DNA from: Candidatus Obscuribacterales bacterium
GTDB taxonomy: Bacteria > Cyanobacteriota > Vampirovibrionia > Obscuribacterales > Obscuribacteraceae
NCBI GenBank assembly: GCA_019752635.1
Contig: JAIELX010000033.1
Coordinates: 124,001 to 188,000 of the forward strand
Direction of reading: 5' to 3'
Length of the DNA stretch: 64,000 nucleotides
This document shows, one piece after another, positions 54,252-63,005 of this stretch. The translations under genes and the position numbers were made by a program. Numbering within the stretch: the stretch's first letter is position 1; each line of letters begins with the position of its first letter. Below the pieces are notes generated by a model. It saw only the letters and a program-made list of their open reading frames with translations, searched no databases and was not told the origin of the DNA.

Positions 54252-56138
54252 TCACTTCGAAAGGCTTTGGTGGAGATCAATCATCGGTTGCTGGTTCAAA
54301 TGGATGAAGCCTTGACCTGGCGAATCGAAATCATAAATGAGTTGAACCACCAGTGCAAACGTTATTACTAACGACAGCTGTGCGGGCAAACTACGCCTTC
54401 CCGAAAGTCCGAATTGAAAACCCATTATAAACATTGAAATGCAAGACGACAGAATTAAAATGCCCCATACGAAAACGGGTATACGGAAGTTTGCTCCGAA
54501 CGCAACTCGTTTGTTCTGATACTCGACCATGTCGGAAATGCCTTCTGAAAATAGCGCATTGATGTCATTTGTATCTGTTGCAGCTAGAGCCTCCGCCTGC
54601 TTCCATACCATGTCCGTTATTGCACTGGTACGTGCCCGCAACAATCTTAGCTGTTCAGGGTCCCCGTAGACATCACCCATATTCATTCTCACTTCGACAT
54701 AGTCTCGAAGCAAGGAACGCGTGATAGTTCTATAGGGGTCGGGCACAAGTCCGGCTCGCATGTATGTAGTCTGGATGGCGTTAACATCACCGATTAATGC
54801 GTCTCGACGTAAATCAAACCGGCTTGCGGCGGCGCCAAAAGTGAGTGCAAGAACAAATGCTAAAAGCGCGAGCACCGCTCCCGATACTGCCGAGACTGAA
54901 GCCTCCGACTCATGCTCAGGCTTGCTCGCGCGGCGGATTCCCAACCATAGTCCGGCTTCGATCGACACAAACGTCAGCAAGACTTGTGAAACAAAAACAC
55001 TCCAGATAGGCTGTTCTCCAAGAAACTCGCCGCTCGCCTCCTGCAAGGCGACCTCGCGTGTTGATGGTAAGACAACCCGAACGTCCCCAAACTTGTGGCC
55101 CGCAAGTTGTTTGCTCGCCTCTTTCAACAAACCTGGTTCGAGGGCTGTTCCAATAGGCATCAGCGCCTGTGTATAACCTTGATCGTGCGACCACTTCGCG
55201 CCCATCTCCAGAATGCGTCGGACTTCATCACTCACGCTAAGGTCTAAGTCAGAGATAGACTTTGCATGGTAATTCGAGTCCTCCCTGGCTGCTGCATCTA
55301 GTGCCGCCAGTGTAAATCCAAATTGCGAATCATCTATGTACCACTGATTAACTCTGGTGCGGTTACGATTGAAAAAATCCCACGACACCAAAACGGACTC
55401 CAAGAATCGGATCGTTGCCGGTCTGCAATTAGCAATATATTTGTCAGACACCGATACCAAATACACTGCACGGTGAGAACTTATCGCACGAGCAGTCCTG
55501 TCTATCTGCAACAAAGCGATATCCGGTTGCCACACCGCCACGGCGTCAATATTGCCCCATTTTTCCCGACCACCGGTGGCGACTAACTTCTGAATTTCCA
55601 GTATGTCCATGTCGACGTTGTTTACGTCTTTGCCGGGGATGAGTCCCACCGACTGCTCTTTTAGAGTCACTTCGCGGTGACCGATGCTGCCAAACGTACA
55701 AGCGATGGTCTTACCTCTAAGATCTTTGAGGTCTTTGATTGGTGAATCGGGTGGCACCATGATCGCTGCTGAAATGAAGTTCAGGCGCCCCAAGATTTTC
55801 CATTTACCGCCTTTAGCCATGAGGTTGTTCACTGACTGACTGGTCGAGAACATGACGTCGAGGTCACCAGCCAGAGCAGCGGCAACTTCCGGCTCGCCGT
55901 GGCTAAAAGGTACGAATGTCGGATCTAATCCAAGTCTGTCGAGTAGATTTGTTCGCTTTAGAACTTCAACCAGCTGCCCTTGAGTTGCGGTCGGCAATTG
56001 CCAACCGATACGAATGGGCACATGCGATTCTTGCGATTTAGCGCTCGGGACCGCACCTCTTAACGAGAAAGCAAGCATCAGAATTGCAAGAGCTGCCAGA
56101 ATGGCCCGGACCGATGATTTCCAAGTCAAAATGTTCAC
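54252..56138 (-). CDS. Substrate-binding protein fused to DUF4239 (bestrophin-like) membrane domain
   Basis: 628 aa. Signal peptide or anchor (AILAALAILMLAFSL), then an NMT1/SsuA-type periplasmic binding domain at ~40-330 (PIRIGWQLPTATQGQLVEVL, GDLDVMFSTSQSVNNLMAKG, DLRGKTIACTFGSIGH, VAVWQPDIALL). After ~390 come hydrophobic helices and a DUF4239 domain: LLAFVLALTFGAAASRFDLR, RDALIGDVNAIQTTYMRAGL, LLRDYVEVRMN, and a final pair of helices. Solute-binding proteins are normally free-standing partners of ABC permeases; no permease or ATPase gene adjoins. The fused domain may sense or conduct in response to ligand. Confidence 0.85.
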   Translation of the reverse strand: MNILTWKSSVRAILAALAILMLAFSLRGAVPSAKSQESHVPIRIGWQLPTATQGQLVEVLKRTNLLDRLGLDPTFVPFSHGEPEVAAALAGDLDVMFSTSQSVNNLMAKGGKWKILGRLNFISAAIMVPPDSPIKDLKDLRGKTIACTFGSIGHREVTLKEQSVGLIPGKDVNNVDMDILEIQKLVATGGREKWGNIDAVAVWQPDIALLQIDRTARAISSHRAVYLVSVSDKYIANCRPATIRFLESVLVSWDFFNRNRTRVNQWYIDDSQFGFTLAALDAAAREDSNYHAKSISDLDLSVSDEVRRILEMGAKWSHDQGYTQALMPIGTALEPGLLKEASKQLAGHKFGDVRVVLPSTREVALQEASGEFLGEQPIWSVFVSQVLLTFVSIEAGLWLGIRRASKPEHESEASVSAVSGAVLALLAFVLALTFGAAASRFDLRRDALIGDVNAIQTTYMRAGLVPDPYRTITRSLLRDYVEVRMNMGDVYGDPEQLRLLRARTSAITDMVWKQAEALAATDTNDINALFSEGISDMVEYQNKRVAFGANFRIPVFVWGILILSSCISMFIMGFQFGLSGRRSLPAQLSLVITFALVVQLIYDFDSPGQGFIHLNQQPMIDLHQSLSK

Positions 56139-56767
56139 CTAGGCAAGGATGTGCATTCGGATTCTTGACTCCACGCAAAAGCGTCGTTTTCCTGCGTGAG
56201 CCAGAGAGTCAAAGATGGTGATTCGGTAAGCAGACACCTCGCGAAATTGGCTAATCAAAACGTACCCGGCGAACTATTGCTTCTCCCAGATTAAACTGAG
56301 CAATTAGTTCGTCGGCTGCATAGTTAAAGTGGCCGAGCCCCAGCTGCAAGTTGTGAAGACGAGCTGCACTTTCGTGCTTTTCCTGACGCCGACTACTCGC
56401 TTAACTTCAATCTCCGCACCCCGTCTGCGGAGTTTTACCGATATTATTCGGCAAACAGTTCCAGAACCTTATTCGCGACGCTGTAACCGTTCAAAATCGA
56501 TATTCGAATGTTCTATCTGAGTCGATGCCTTCGGACTTACGAACGGTGACATGTTCACGGATTTCGCGAGCGACTGAGTTAACGAGATCCGTTTGATCGC
56601 GCAAAAGCCATGTCTTTAGCTCGTCGTTAGTCATCGATTCCAACTCCTACCACGGCAGCACAACAATGCTGAACATAAGAAAGAGACACGTGAGCCGAAT
56701 AGCAATTCAACCGGAACCAGAGGAATCAGTCTGTCCCATCGTTTGAGCCCTTAAGCAATCAATGACT
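56139..56767. other. Intergenic region with a duplicated fragment
   Basis: No intact gene is seen. It includes the 36-bp copy of the 44703 gene end at 56693-56728 and leads into the decayed copy of the 61611 gene at 56768. Confidence 0.5.
56693..56728 (+). repeat. 36-bp perfect copy of the 44703 gene 3' end
   Basis: Identical to 45381-45416 (codons for SRIAIQPEPEES) with unrelated flanks on both sides. Perfect identity over 36 bp, 11.3 kb apart, indicates a recent partial duplication. Confidence 0.85.
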
Positions 56768-56952
56768 GTCTGCACCTGCAAAAGCGGAAGCCCCTCTGGC
56801 AACATCCCTGTCATCGTCGATTGCCAATGGAGAACTCCTCCCTGTGTACAAAATCGTCGATGGCAATGCCCATAAAGTTTCGAAGGAAGTAATGGCGGGA
56901 TTCATTTTGCCTCGAATCTCAGCCTTCCGGATGAAACAGGTACGCACTTAAG
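56768..56952 (+). pseudogene. Internally deleted fragment of the 61611 gene
   Basis: Reads LSAPAKAEAPLATSLSSS, IANGELLP, then directly VYKIVDGNAHKVSKEVM, and ends at a TAA. The 61611 protein has the same two blocks separated by 36 further residues, so about 107 bp (61921-62028 in the parent) is missing without breaking frame. There is no start codon; a TGA lies immediately upstream. Confidence 0.8.
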
Positions 56953-56998
56953 GCAGTAAAATAGCTGAGTACTTATCAGAAAGCACACAGAGAGAGCC

Positions 56999-57325
56999 AT
57001 GAAACGCGAAAGGTTTTTGTTACTTACAATTGCGACTTTTGGAGCAATGCTGCCGGTATACGCCGGGAAGGCAACACCGCCCTCAGGACAGCAGATCTTC
57101 AAGCAACATTGTGCAAGCTGCCATGCCAATGGCGGTAACCTTGTTCACAGGGAAAAGCCGCTCGCCGGTTCGGCAGAACTCACTTCAATTATCAGATTCA
57201 AGAAGTATCTCAGCCACCCGCCCGGTCACATGCCTTATTATCAAAATTTGGTAGGCAATGACAAGATGATCAAATCTTTGTACGACTATTGCAAAACATT
57301 CAAAAAGGCACCTCGCAGTTCCTAG
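56999..57325 (+). CDS. Small periplasmic c-type cytochrome
   Basis: 108 aa. Signal peptide MKRERFLLLTIATFGAMLPVYAG, then a single class I cytochrome c domain: GQQIFKQHCASCHANGG with heme-binding Cys38, Cys41 and His42, and a probable axial Met in PPGHMPYYQNLVG near residue 78. The C-terminal helix MIKSLYDYCKTFKK completes the fold. It is a c6/c553-like electron carrier in the periplasm. No oxidase gene is in the window. Confidence 0.9.
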   Translation: MKRERFLLLTIATFGAMLPVYAGKATPPSGQQIFKQHCASCHANGGNLVHREKPLAGSAELTSIIRFKKYLSHPPGHMPYYQNLVGNDKMIKSLYDYCKTFKKAPRSS

Positions 57326-57491
57326 GCAACACTCGCAGATTAAGCGGCTCCGACCGGAGCATCCGAAGTGCTCAACAATGCCGGTCACTGTGTAAAACGA
57401 TCCAGTATCAATCGAGAGAAGCGGTACTTTGTTTTCCCGTAAGGGTATAACGAGATTGGTGCATCACGCTCCAACGATCGAGTCTTCTTGA

Positions 57492-57986
57492 GTGTCGAAT
57501 CGAAACCACTATACAATCGACCCGCCAGCACGTAGCAACCTCGCAGCAGTGGGGCTCACAACCCTCCTCTACATTGTCTTCGGCTTGGCACTAATTTCTT
57601 CCGGGATCTTCTGTGTCCTGCTCGTTATGGGCGTTGTTCATGTCGATCCCCAGTGGCTCAAGATTAATAGCCACGTCTCCTTTCCCGCACTGCTTTTTCT
57701 TATGCCAGGAGGTCTGGGCTTATCCAGCGGCTTGCTTTTAATCCTGGAGGGTCTGCGTATCGGCGGGTTCTATAATCTGAAGCAATTTTGCTATTTCGCG
57801 ATGGGAGGCTCCGTGCTGTTTCCGCCACTCGCCTGGCTTTGCATGGGCACCGATGGAGTTCTAGATTCCGTATCCAGAATGGTTGGGTCCATCATCTTCG
57901 GAGTTTTCGCAGTGTGCTTCCTGATAGCGTTAGTACTGAGTTTCTTGCCTGACCTTGGCGAACAGTTGAAAGTCGGTAAACGCTGA
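57492..57986 (+). CDS. Four-helix membrane protein, unknown function
   Basis: 164 aa with GTG start. Hydrophobic segments at ~24-48, 62-85, 95-118 and 130-152 alternate with short loops. No family recognised. It is the last gene before the IS66 element, on the same strand as the phosphatase beyond it. Confidence 0.65.
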   Translation: MSNRNHYTIDPPARSNLAAVGLTTLLYIVFGLALISSGIFCVLLVMGVVHVDPQWLKINSHVSFPALLFLMPGGLGLSSGLLLILEGLRIGGFYNLKQFCYFAMGGSVLFPPLAWLCMGTDGVLDSVSRMVGSIIFGVFAVCFLIALVLSFLPDLGEQLKVGKR

Positions 57987-58114
57987 ACCCGTCGGCACCG
58001 GCTATCTAAAAGCGCGTAAGTATGCGTAACTGTGGCGCGCATTGTAAACATACCTATCTCATGCTCATCGGTGGCGCAACACAAAGATGTGAATTGGCAT
58101 TGTCCGCTTTTTCG

Positions 58115-58122
58115 AAACATTC
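58115..58122. repeat. IS66 target-site duplication, left copy
   Basis: AAACATTC, repeated exactly at 60914-60921. Eight bases is the duplication size made by IS66-family elements. Confidence 0.95.
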
Positions 58123-58327
58123 GTGTCCGCTCGGTCAATTGACAAAGTTGCGTAGTGTTCGCCAGAAAGCGGCGTGAAACATTTCTGTCCGTAGCCAGAA
58201 CTTCATGGCGAAACAGACACCACAAACAGTGGCACATTTATCCCACCTTGACTGACCAGCGACTGATCATAACGGTTATGTCTTGTTGGTCAAATTGAGA
58301 AAGGCTGATTCTAAGCCGGTTTCGAGA

Positions 58328-59923
58328 CTAGCAGACTTCCGAAAGTACTTTTGGGGTATCGTTGACATCTGTGATTTCGGCAGTGTTCGTTTGCGGTTTC
58401 CAGACGTGCGGCATGAGTGCCGCCGGGTCGCACTGCGGGTTCTGGGTCAATCTGACAATCACATCGTACAGATACTTCCCCGGTTCGATGTTGTTGCGGA
58501 CGCATGTTGCCAGCAATGACAACATGATCGAAGCCTGTAAACCCGCTTCATCACTGCCAAAGAAGTACCAGTTCTTCCTGCCGGTTGCGAACATCTTCAT
58601 CATTTGCTCGGCAAGGTTATTGTCGATACGCAGGTCACCATCGAGAAGAAAGGCGTTCAGCGCTTCCCAGTTATTGAGCGAGTAGGTAATCGCCTTGCCG
58701 AATGAGCTGGCGGGCAATGCGGTTAGCACATGCTTGTCGAGCCAGCACTTCATCCTTTTAAGGATAGGGACTGATTCTTGTTGTCGCATCAATACAATCT
58801 GATCAGCTGACAAACACAGATCGCGCGCGGCCTGCTCGACGTCAAACAGCTCTTGATACATCGAAAGCATCTCATCGCAAAGCTGTTTGTTGTTCAGCCG
58901 TGCTTTCTTGTAGTAACGCCTATCGTGGGCTCTGCAGGCAACGAATGTCGCACCTGTTTCAGCACACAGCGCTCTGTTGCCGGAGAAACAATCGCCCAGC
59001 AGATATCCTTTGAAGCCCGGAATGAAGTCTCTGGGACCGGCGCGACCTCTGCCTTGCGTGTAGTGAAACAAATTCACGGGATGCTGATTATCTCCCATGA
59101 AGATCCATTCATGACCGCGTTTGATATGGGCTTTTTTCTTTCGATCTTGCACCTTTACTGGCGTGTCATCGGTCGCAATGACTTTGGATTCGAGCAAAAG
59201 GGCCTTCATGCAATCGTAGATCGGTCTGAGCATCAACGACAACGAGGTCATCCATCCGCACATCGTAGACCGATTGATATCGATGCCCAGGCGCGAGAAG
59301 CGCTGTTCTTGACGGTAGAGGGGGAGATGATTCAACCAACGATCTTCGACAATTTGCACCAGAAGACGAGGTCCTGCTGTGCCGTTCTTTATGGGTTCGA
59401 GCACTTCAGCTTCGACAACGACGCTGTCTCCGCAAGCAGGACACTGCCAGACATGGTCAATTATTTCTTCAACGAACACCGAAACGGGAACGCACTCAAA
59501 ACGTCGGTTTCGAACAACCTGATTTACAGGTTTGCGGTGCGAGCCGCAACTGCAAATACGTTCACTTTCCGTTGGTTCGCGATCGATCGGAACGCGCCGA
59601 AGATGTGACGGCATTGGATTGCGAGTATGCCCAGGCTTCTTCTTTGGTGCCTTGCTCGATGCTGTTTTCGTCTCTGTAGCGGAAGTATTGGTTTCAGCGG
59701 TAGTCGCGTCGGTCTGTACTGAAAGGCGAAGCTGATCGGGATTCTCGTGCTTCTCCGTTTTCTTCCCGTACTTTTCGTTGAGCATTGCTTGCATCTGTTC
59801 ACTCAGTTGCTTGTTTTGCTCGTACAACTTCATGATGACAGAAATTAAAGTGTCTGGGTCAAGCTGTGCAAGGGCATCCGGCGTCAACTCAGCAATGCGT
59901 TTTTTCTTGTCCGCTTTCTTCAT
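58328..59923 (-). CDS. tnpC: IS66 transposase (TnpC, DDE)
   Basis: 531 aa. N-terminal leucine-zipper-like coiled coil (IMKLYEQNKQLSEQMQAMLN), a linker with PGHTRNPMPSHLRR, a zinc-finger-like region (ICSCGSH...WQCPACGDS), then the catalytic domain: VIATDDTPVKV with the first Asp, GYLLGDCFSGN with the second, and LLDGDLRIDNNLAEQMMK with the Glu. The C-terminal WKPQ tail matches IS66 ends. ATG at 59923 is preferred over the in-frame upstream ATG at 59971, which lies inside tnpB. Confidence 0.95.
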   Translation of the reverse strand: MKKADKKKRIAELTPDALAQLDPDTLISVIMKLYEQNKQLSEQMQAMLNEKYGKKTEKHENPDQLRLSVQTDATTAETNTSATETKTASSKAPKKKPGHTRNPMPSHLRRVPIDREPTESERICSCGSHRKPVNQVVRNRRFECVPVSVFVEEIIDHVWQCPACGDSVVVEAEVLEPIKNGTAGPRLLVQIVEDRWLNHLPLYRQEQRFSRLGIDINRSTMCGWMTSLSLMLRPIYDCMKALLLESKVIATDDTPVKVQDRKKKAHIKRGHEWIFMGDNQHPVNLFHYTQGRGRAGPRDFIPGFKGYLLGDCFSGNRALCAETGATFVACRAHDRRYYKKARLNNKQLCDEMLSMYQELFDVEQAARDLCLSADQIVLMRQQESVPILKRMKCWLDKHVLTALPASSFGKAITYSLNNWEALNAFLLDGDLRIDNNLAEQMMKMFATGRKNWYFFGSDEAGLQASIMLSLLATCVRNNIEPGKYLYDVIVRLTQNPQCDPAALMPHVWKPQTNTAEITDVNDTPKVLSEVC

Positions 59924-59967
59924 GATGCACACAATGATACCACACGCGATGCGCCCTGTTGCGGCAC

Positions 59968-60330
59968 TCAAACCATCGATGGAATGCGTTGATATCGCTT
60001 CTGTCGTTTCACTTCGGTAGGATTAATGCCGGCAAGGACTAGCGCGAAATCGGACGCCAGAATCTCCGAGCCCGGCAACAGTTCAAGCCTATCCAACCAA
60101 GCGAAAGTCCCGCGTTCAAGTCTTTTGTAGTAAAGCACAAATCCGTCCACATCCCAGACCAGAATCTTCATCCGATCTCGACGCTTGCTTACGAAAACAA
60201 ACAGGTGACCGGACAGTGGATTCATGCCAAAGTGGGAGTGTACAAGACCGGACAACGCATCGAAAGACAGCCGCATATCAACGGCTTCGACGCAAACAAA
60301 AATCTTCGTAGATGCAGGAATGTTCAGCAT
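59968..60330 (-). CDS. tnpB: IS66 accessory protein TnpB (Orf2)
   Basis: 120 aa. Typical IS66 Orf2: IFVCVEAVDMRLSFDALSGL, then NPLSGHLFVFVSKRRDRMKI, LVWDVDGFVLYYKRLERGTF and W. Required for transposition in IS66 elements though its biochemical role is unknown. Its start overlaps the end of tnpA by 7 bp. Confidence 0.95.
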   Translation of the reverse strand: MLNIPASTKIFVCVEAVDMRLSFDALSGLVHSHFGMNPLSGHLFVFVSKRRDRMKILVWDVDGFVLYYKRLERGTFAWLDRLELLPGSEILASDFALVLAGINPTEVKRQKRYQRIPSMV

Positions 60331-60845
60331 TTTTCCTCCAATGCGGAAAGTACTTTGGCAAGCAACGGTAGTGGAGTTTGTTCAGACACGAGTATCTTGC
60401 TGCCACCCGGCAGAAGAATTTCCAACTGAGCCCCTTCCCCAGGCTTGCTGTCTACTGTTACCTGCACGAAGGGGTTCGTCGATCCTGGTAGTTGCTGCTC
60501 CTTTTTCTGTTTGTTTCGTTGAGGGGCGAGAAACCTACACCATTTTCTAAAGACATTGAGCTTTAGCTGCTGCTTACTGCAGAACTCCTGGTCGCTCAGC
60601 CCACTGCCTTTCCATTCCGCAATTAACTGCTTCCAGTCCCATTCGGAGCGGGGATTAACTGTTGTTCTTGTTTTTGTTTTGCGCAGCGTCGGGAAAAGTT
60701 TCCGCTTCCAAGTCGAGAAGACCCAATCAGCCAAGCCTTCCTTGCGACAAAACGCTGTCTGCGTCAAACCGCTGGCTCTCCACCTTTCAACCAACTCCCG
60801 CCGCTGCTCTTCGCTGTACTTTTCTGCTGCTCCGACGCTTCCCAT
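60324..60845 (-). CDS. tnpA: IS66 accessory protein TnpA (Orf1)
   Basis: 173 aa, first gene of the element. Two helix-turn-helix-like modules in tandem (YSEEQRRELVERWRASGLTQ and WKQLIAEWKGSGLSDQEFCS) are followed by a C-terminal beta segment LEILLPGGSKILV common to IS66 Orf1. Orf1 proteins usually have one such HTH; here the unit is duplicated. Confidence 0.92.
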   Translation of the reverse strand: MGSVGAAEKYSEEQRRELVERWRASGLTQTAFCRKEGLADWVFSTWKRKLFPTLRKTKTRTTVNPRSEWDWKQLIAEWKGSGLSDQEFCSKQQLKLNVFRKWCRFLAPQRNKQKKEQQLPGSTNPFVQVTVDSKPGEGAQLEILLPGGSKILVSEQTPLPLLAKVLSALEEKC

Positions 60846-60913
60846 CTGCCGTCCTCCAGATCAAAAGGAGGATCGCTTGATCAGGAAATTTTCTCAACAC
60901 TCCGAACGGACAC

Positions 60914-60921
60914 AAACATTC
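60914..60921. repeat. IS66 target-site duplication, right copy
   Basis: AAACATTC, identical to 58115-58122. Confidence 0.95.
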
Positions 60922-60961
60922 TGAATTGCCAGGTACTCGAAAAACAAGGAGCGTATGAAAG

Positions 60962-61393
60962 ATGGATGTGCTGTTTGTTTGCTTGGGAAACATCTGTCGC
61001 TCCCCGTTAGCTGCCGGAGTGATGCGCAGTTTATACAAGCAAATGTCGATACAAGGCATTATCGACTCTGCCGGAACCGCCAACTGGAATGAAGGTCAGC
61101 GGGCTGACCCCAGAGCGATAGCCGTAGCCAGGGAGAACGGCATCGACATTACATCGCACAGGGCTAGACAAGTATGCAAGGAAGACTTTGACCGGTTTCA
61201 ATTGATATTTGCAATGGATAGAGATAATGCCACTGCATTGAGAAAACTCGCACCAGCAGGCGCGGATGAAAGAATTCGGCTGCTGCGAGGCAGCGGCGAC
61301 ATCCCCGATCCTTATTACAGTGGAGACGCCGCATTCCGAAGCACGTTTCAAATCATAGAGACTTGTTTGAATGCTATTGTGCACGATCTCTAA
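60962..61393 (+). CDS. Low-molecular-weight protein-tyrosine phosphatase
   Basis: 143 aa. P-loop CLGNICRS (Cys7, Arg13) at the N-terminus and the general-acid DPYY near residue 117 (IPDPYYSG). It dephosphorylates tyrosine-phosphorylated proteins; in many bacteria homologues (Wzb type) regulate polysaccharide export kinases. No partner tyrosine kinase is in the window. The IS66 right end lies only 40 bp upstream of the start, so its native promoter may have been displaced. Confidence 0.95.
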   Translation: MDVLFVCLGNICRSPLAAGVMRSLYKQMSIQGIIDSAGTANWNEGQRADPRAIAVARENGIDITSHRARQVCKEDFDRFQLIFAMDRDNATALRKLAPAGADERIRLLRGSGDIPDPYYSGDAAFRSTFQIIETCLNAIVHDL

Positions 61394-61610
61394 AGCACAT
61401 CGCGATCGATCGCGGACTACTTGATTTGCTTTAGAAGGAAGAAGCAATGGACTATAGAAATTTTCGCGAGTAACCATGTCCGTTTACTCTCCGCCGAGTT
61501 CGCCCGATCATTCGGACAAGTGCGATCCTCCGGGCCTATGCGTAATATCCACATTACTTAAGCAAAGCTAATGAAATACACTGAAAGCCCCGCGTTCGGA
61601 GGATTAGTAA

Positions 61611-62480
61611 GTGAGCGATAAGCGTTTGACTACAAGTGAGTCCTTAACAGAGAGAGACTTGAGCGGCGCGCAAGCGTTGTTTGCTGATGCTTACGGCGCT
61701 GTGGCTACTTTAGGCGGGGAGATAATAAACGAGATTAGGGAGCATCCCGTGGAATGCGCGACGCTTGCTGCAGGAGCAGCAGCTGTTGCATTTGCGGCAT
61801 ACCGGGGTCGCATTCCCGTCAGTGTCGGGGAAAGCCTCGGACTGTCCGCTGCTGTAAAAGTAGAAGCTCCTCTGGCAACATCCCTGTCATCATCGATTGC
61901 CAATCGAGAACTCCTCCCCCTATCAATGAGTTTTGTCGACTCACGGGCGCTTACAATCGGCTCGTCACTGTTGACCGGAGCCGGAGCTCTAGCACTGACA
62001 GGGTGCGAAAGACCCGGAAAAGTGGAAGTGTACAAAATGATCGATGGCAATGGTCATGAAGTTCCGCAGAAAGTAATAGAAGAATTCGCGACCAATAATT
62101 TTGTTGATCTTCTTACCGCCGATGGGCCATCAGGTAAGTTGATTCAGATTGCCGCAGGTCCCGAAGGACACGTCACTGCGGAATCATTGAAGATTGCCAG
62201 AGGTAAGGCGGCAATGCTCAGATTGACAGATAAGCAAATCTCCGCCATAGACCAGCTAATCCAGGACTGGAACGTAAATCACACACTTCAGAATCTGAAA
62301 GCGCGAACTACTGAAAGTGTTTTCAGACCAATCAATCCTCTGGCTGGTCTTGATCCTATGAATCCTATGAAGGGATTGGTTGGGTACAATTCTACGGAAA
62401 CGAAAGTCCAAGATTATATTACTGAAAAATCAATCTCTGAGGGGTTAGAGCGCCTAAAGTCAGGGACGAAGCCTTTATAG
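61611..62480 (+). CDS. Protein of unknown function with hydrophobic segments
   Basis: 289 aa, GTG start with GGAGGATTA upstream. The first half has small-residue hydrophobic stretches (ECATLAAGAAAVAFAAYRG, IGSSLLTGAGALALTGC). The second half is soluble (VYKMIDGNGHEVPQKVIEEF, TAESLKIARGKAAMLRLTD). Near the end is a MNPMKGL-type repeat (DPMNPMKGL). No family recognised. An internally deleted fragment lies at 56768-56952. Confidence 0.7.
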   Translation: MSDKRLTTSESLTERDLSGAQALFADAYGAVATLGGEIINEIREHPVECATLAAGAAAVAFAAYRGRIPVSVGESLGLSAAVKVEAPLATSLSSSIANRELLPLSMSFVDSRALTIGSSLLTGAGALALTGCERPGKVEVYKMIDGNGHEVPQKVIEEFATNNFVDLLTADGPSGKLIQIAAGPEGHVTAESLKIARGKAAMLRLTDKQISAIDQLIQDWNVNHTLQNLKARTTESVFRPINPLAGLDPMNPMKGLVGYNSTETKVQDYITEKSISEGLERLKSGTKPL

Positions 62481-63005
62481 CGAGCATCGCACGCAAGCAC
62501 AGAACAAACAGCTAGCCGATTTTGTGGCGATTCTTGACTGGATTGCAAAACGCCAACAATTGAGCACCACTAGTCCATTCAAGATGGGAAGCCGCTCACG
62601 ATTCGGCATCAGAGAGTTATGAAACTCTGACGTGCGGTTACATGTTACATAGAATCAGTGGCAAAGTTGGGCGCGTTGGCACAGGAAGCTCGCGCCGACA
62701 ATCACGCGTAGCCGATTCGCACATTCAAGCAGAGAAGCTAGTCCAGCGATCCCGCACGCAAGCATAATGAGCACTGCGGCGCACGCCAATCATCAGGAGC
62801 TCTTAGTCACGGCGCCCCCAATATCACGGTTAGCAATAATCAGAATCTCGCAGACGCTGGATGTCGAGTCTTCAAAATTCACTGAGGAACCGATACGGGC
62901 GCTGAGTCCGGGGAATAACTCAAATTAAGTTCAGATTCTACCGACATGGCAAATACTCAATGTTGCCCCCCTGCTCGCATCCAAAGGGTGATTATCTTGT
63001 CAAAA
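62481..63005. other. Intergenic region, nothing recognised
   Basis: About 525 bp in which I see no gene, repeat or clear promoter. In-frame upstream starts for the kinase (ATG 62946, TTG 62997 with AAAGGG before it) fall within it. Confidence 0.5.

Larger units (their letters stand above)
58123..60913 (-). mobile_element. Complete IS66-family insertion sequence (2791 bp)
   Basis: The element begins and ends with imperfect inverted repeats: GTGTCCGCTCGG at the left and GTGTCCGTTCGG read inward from the right (11/12), with further matching TTGAxAAA inside. It is flanked by the 8-bp duplication AAACATTC. It carries the three usual genes in order tnpA-tnpB-tnpC on the minus strand, all open, so it is probably active or recently so. 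It separates the membrane protein at 57492 from the phosphatase gene at 60962. Confidence 0.95.

Noticed and set aside
58853..59608. 251-codon plus-strand frame inside the IS66 element
   Set aside because: Antisense to the transposase catalytic domain, which is clearly the coding strand.
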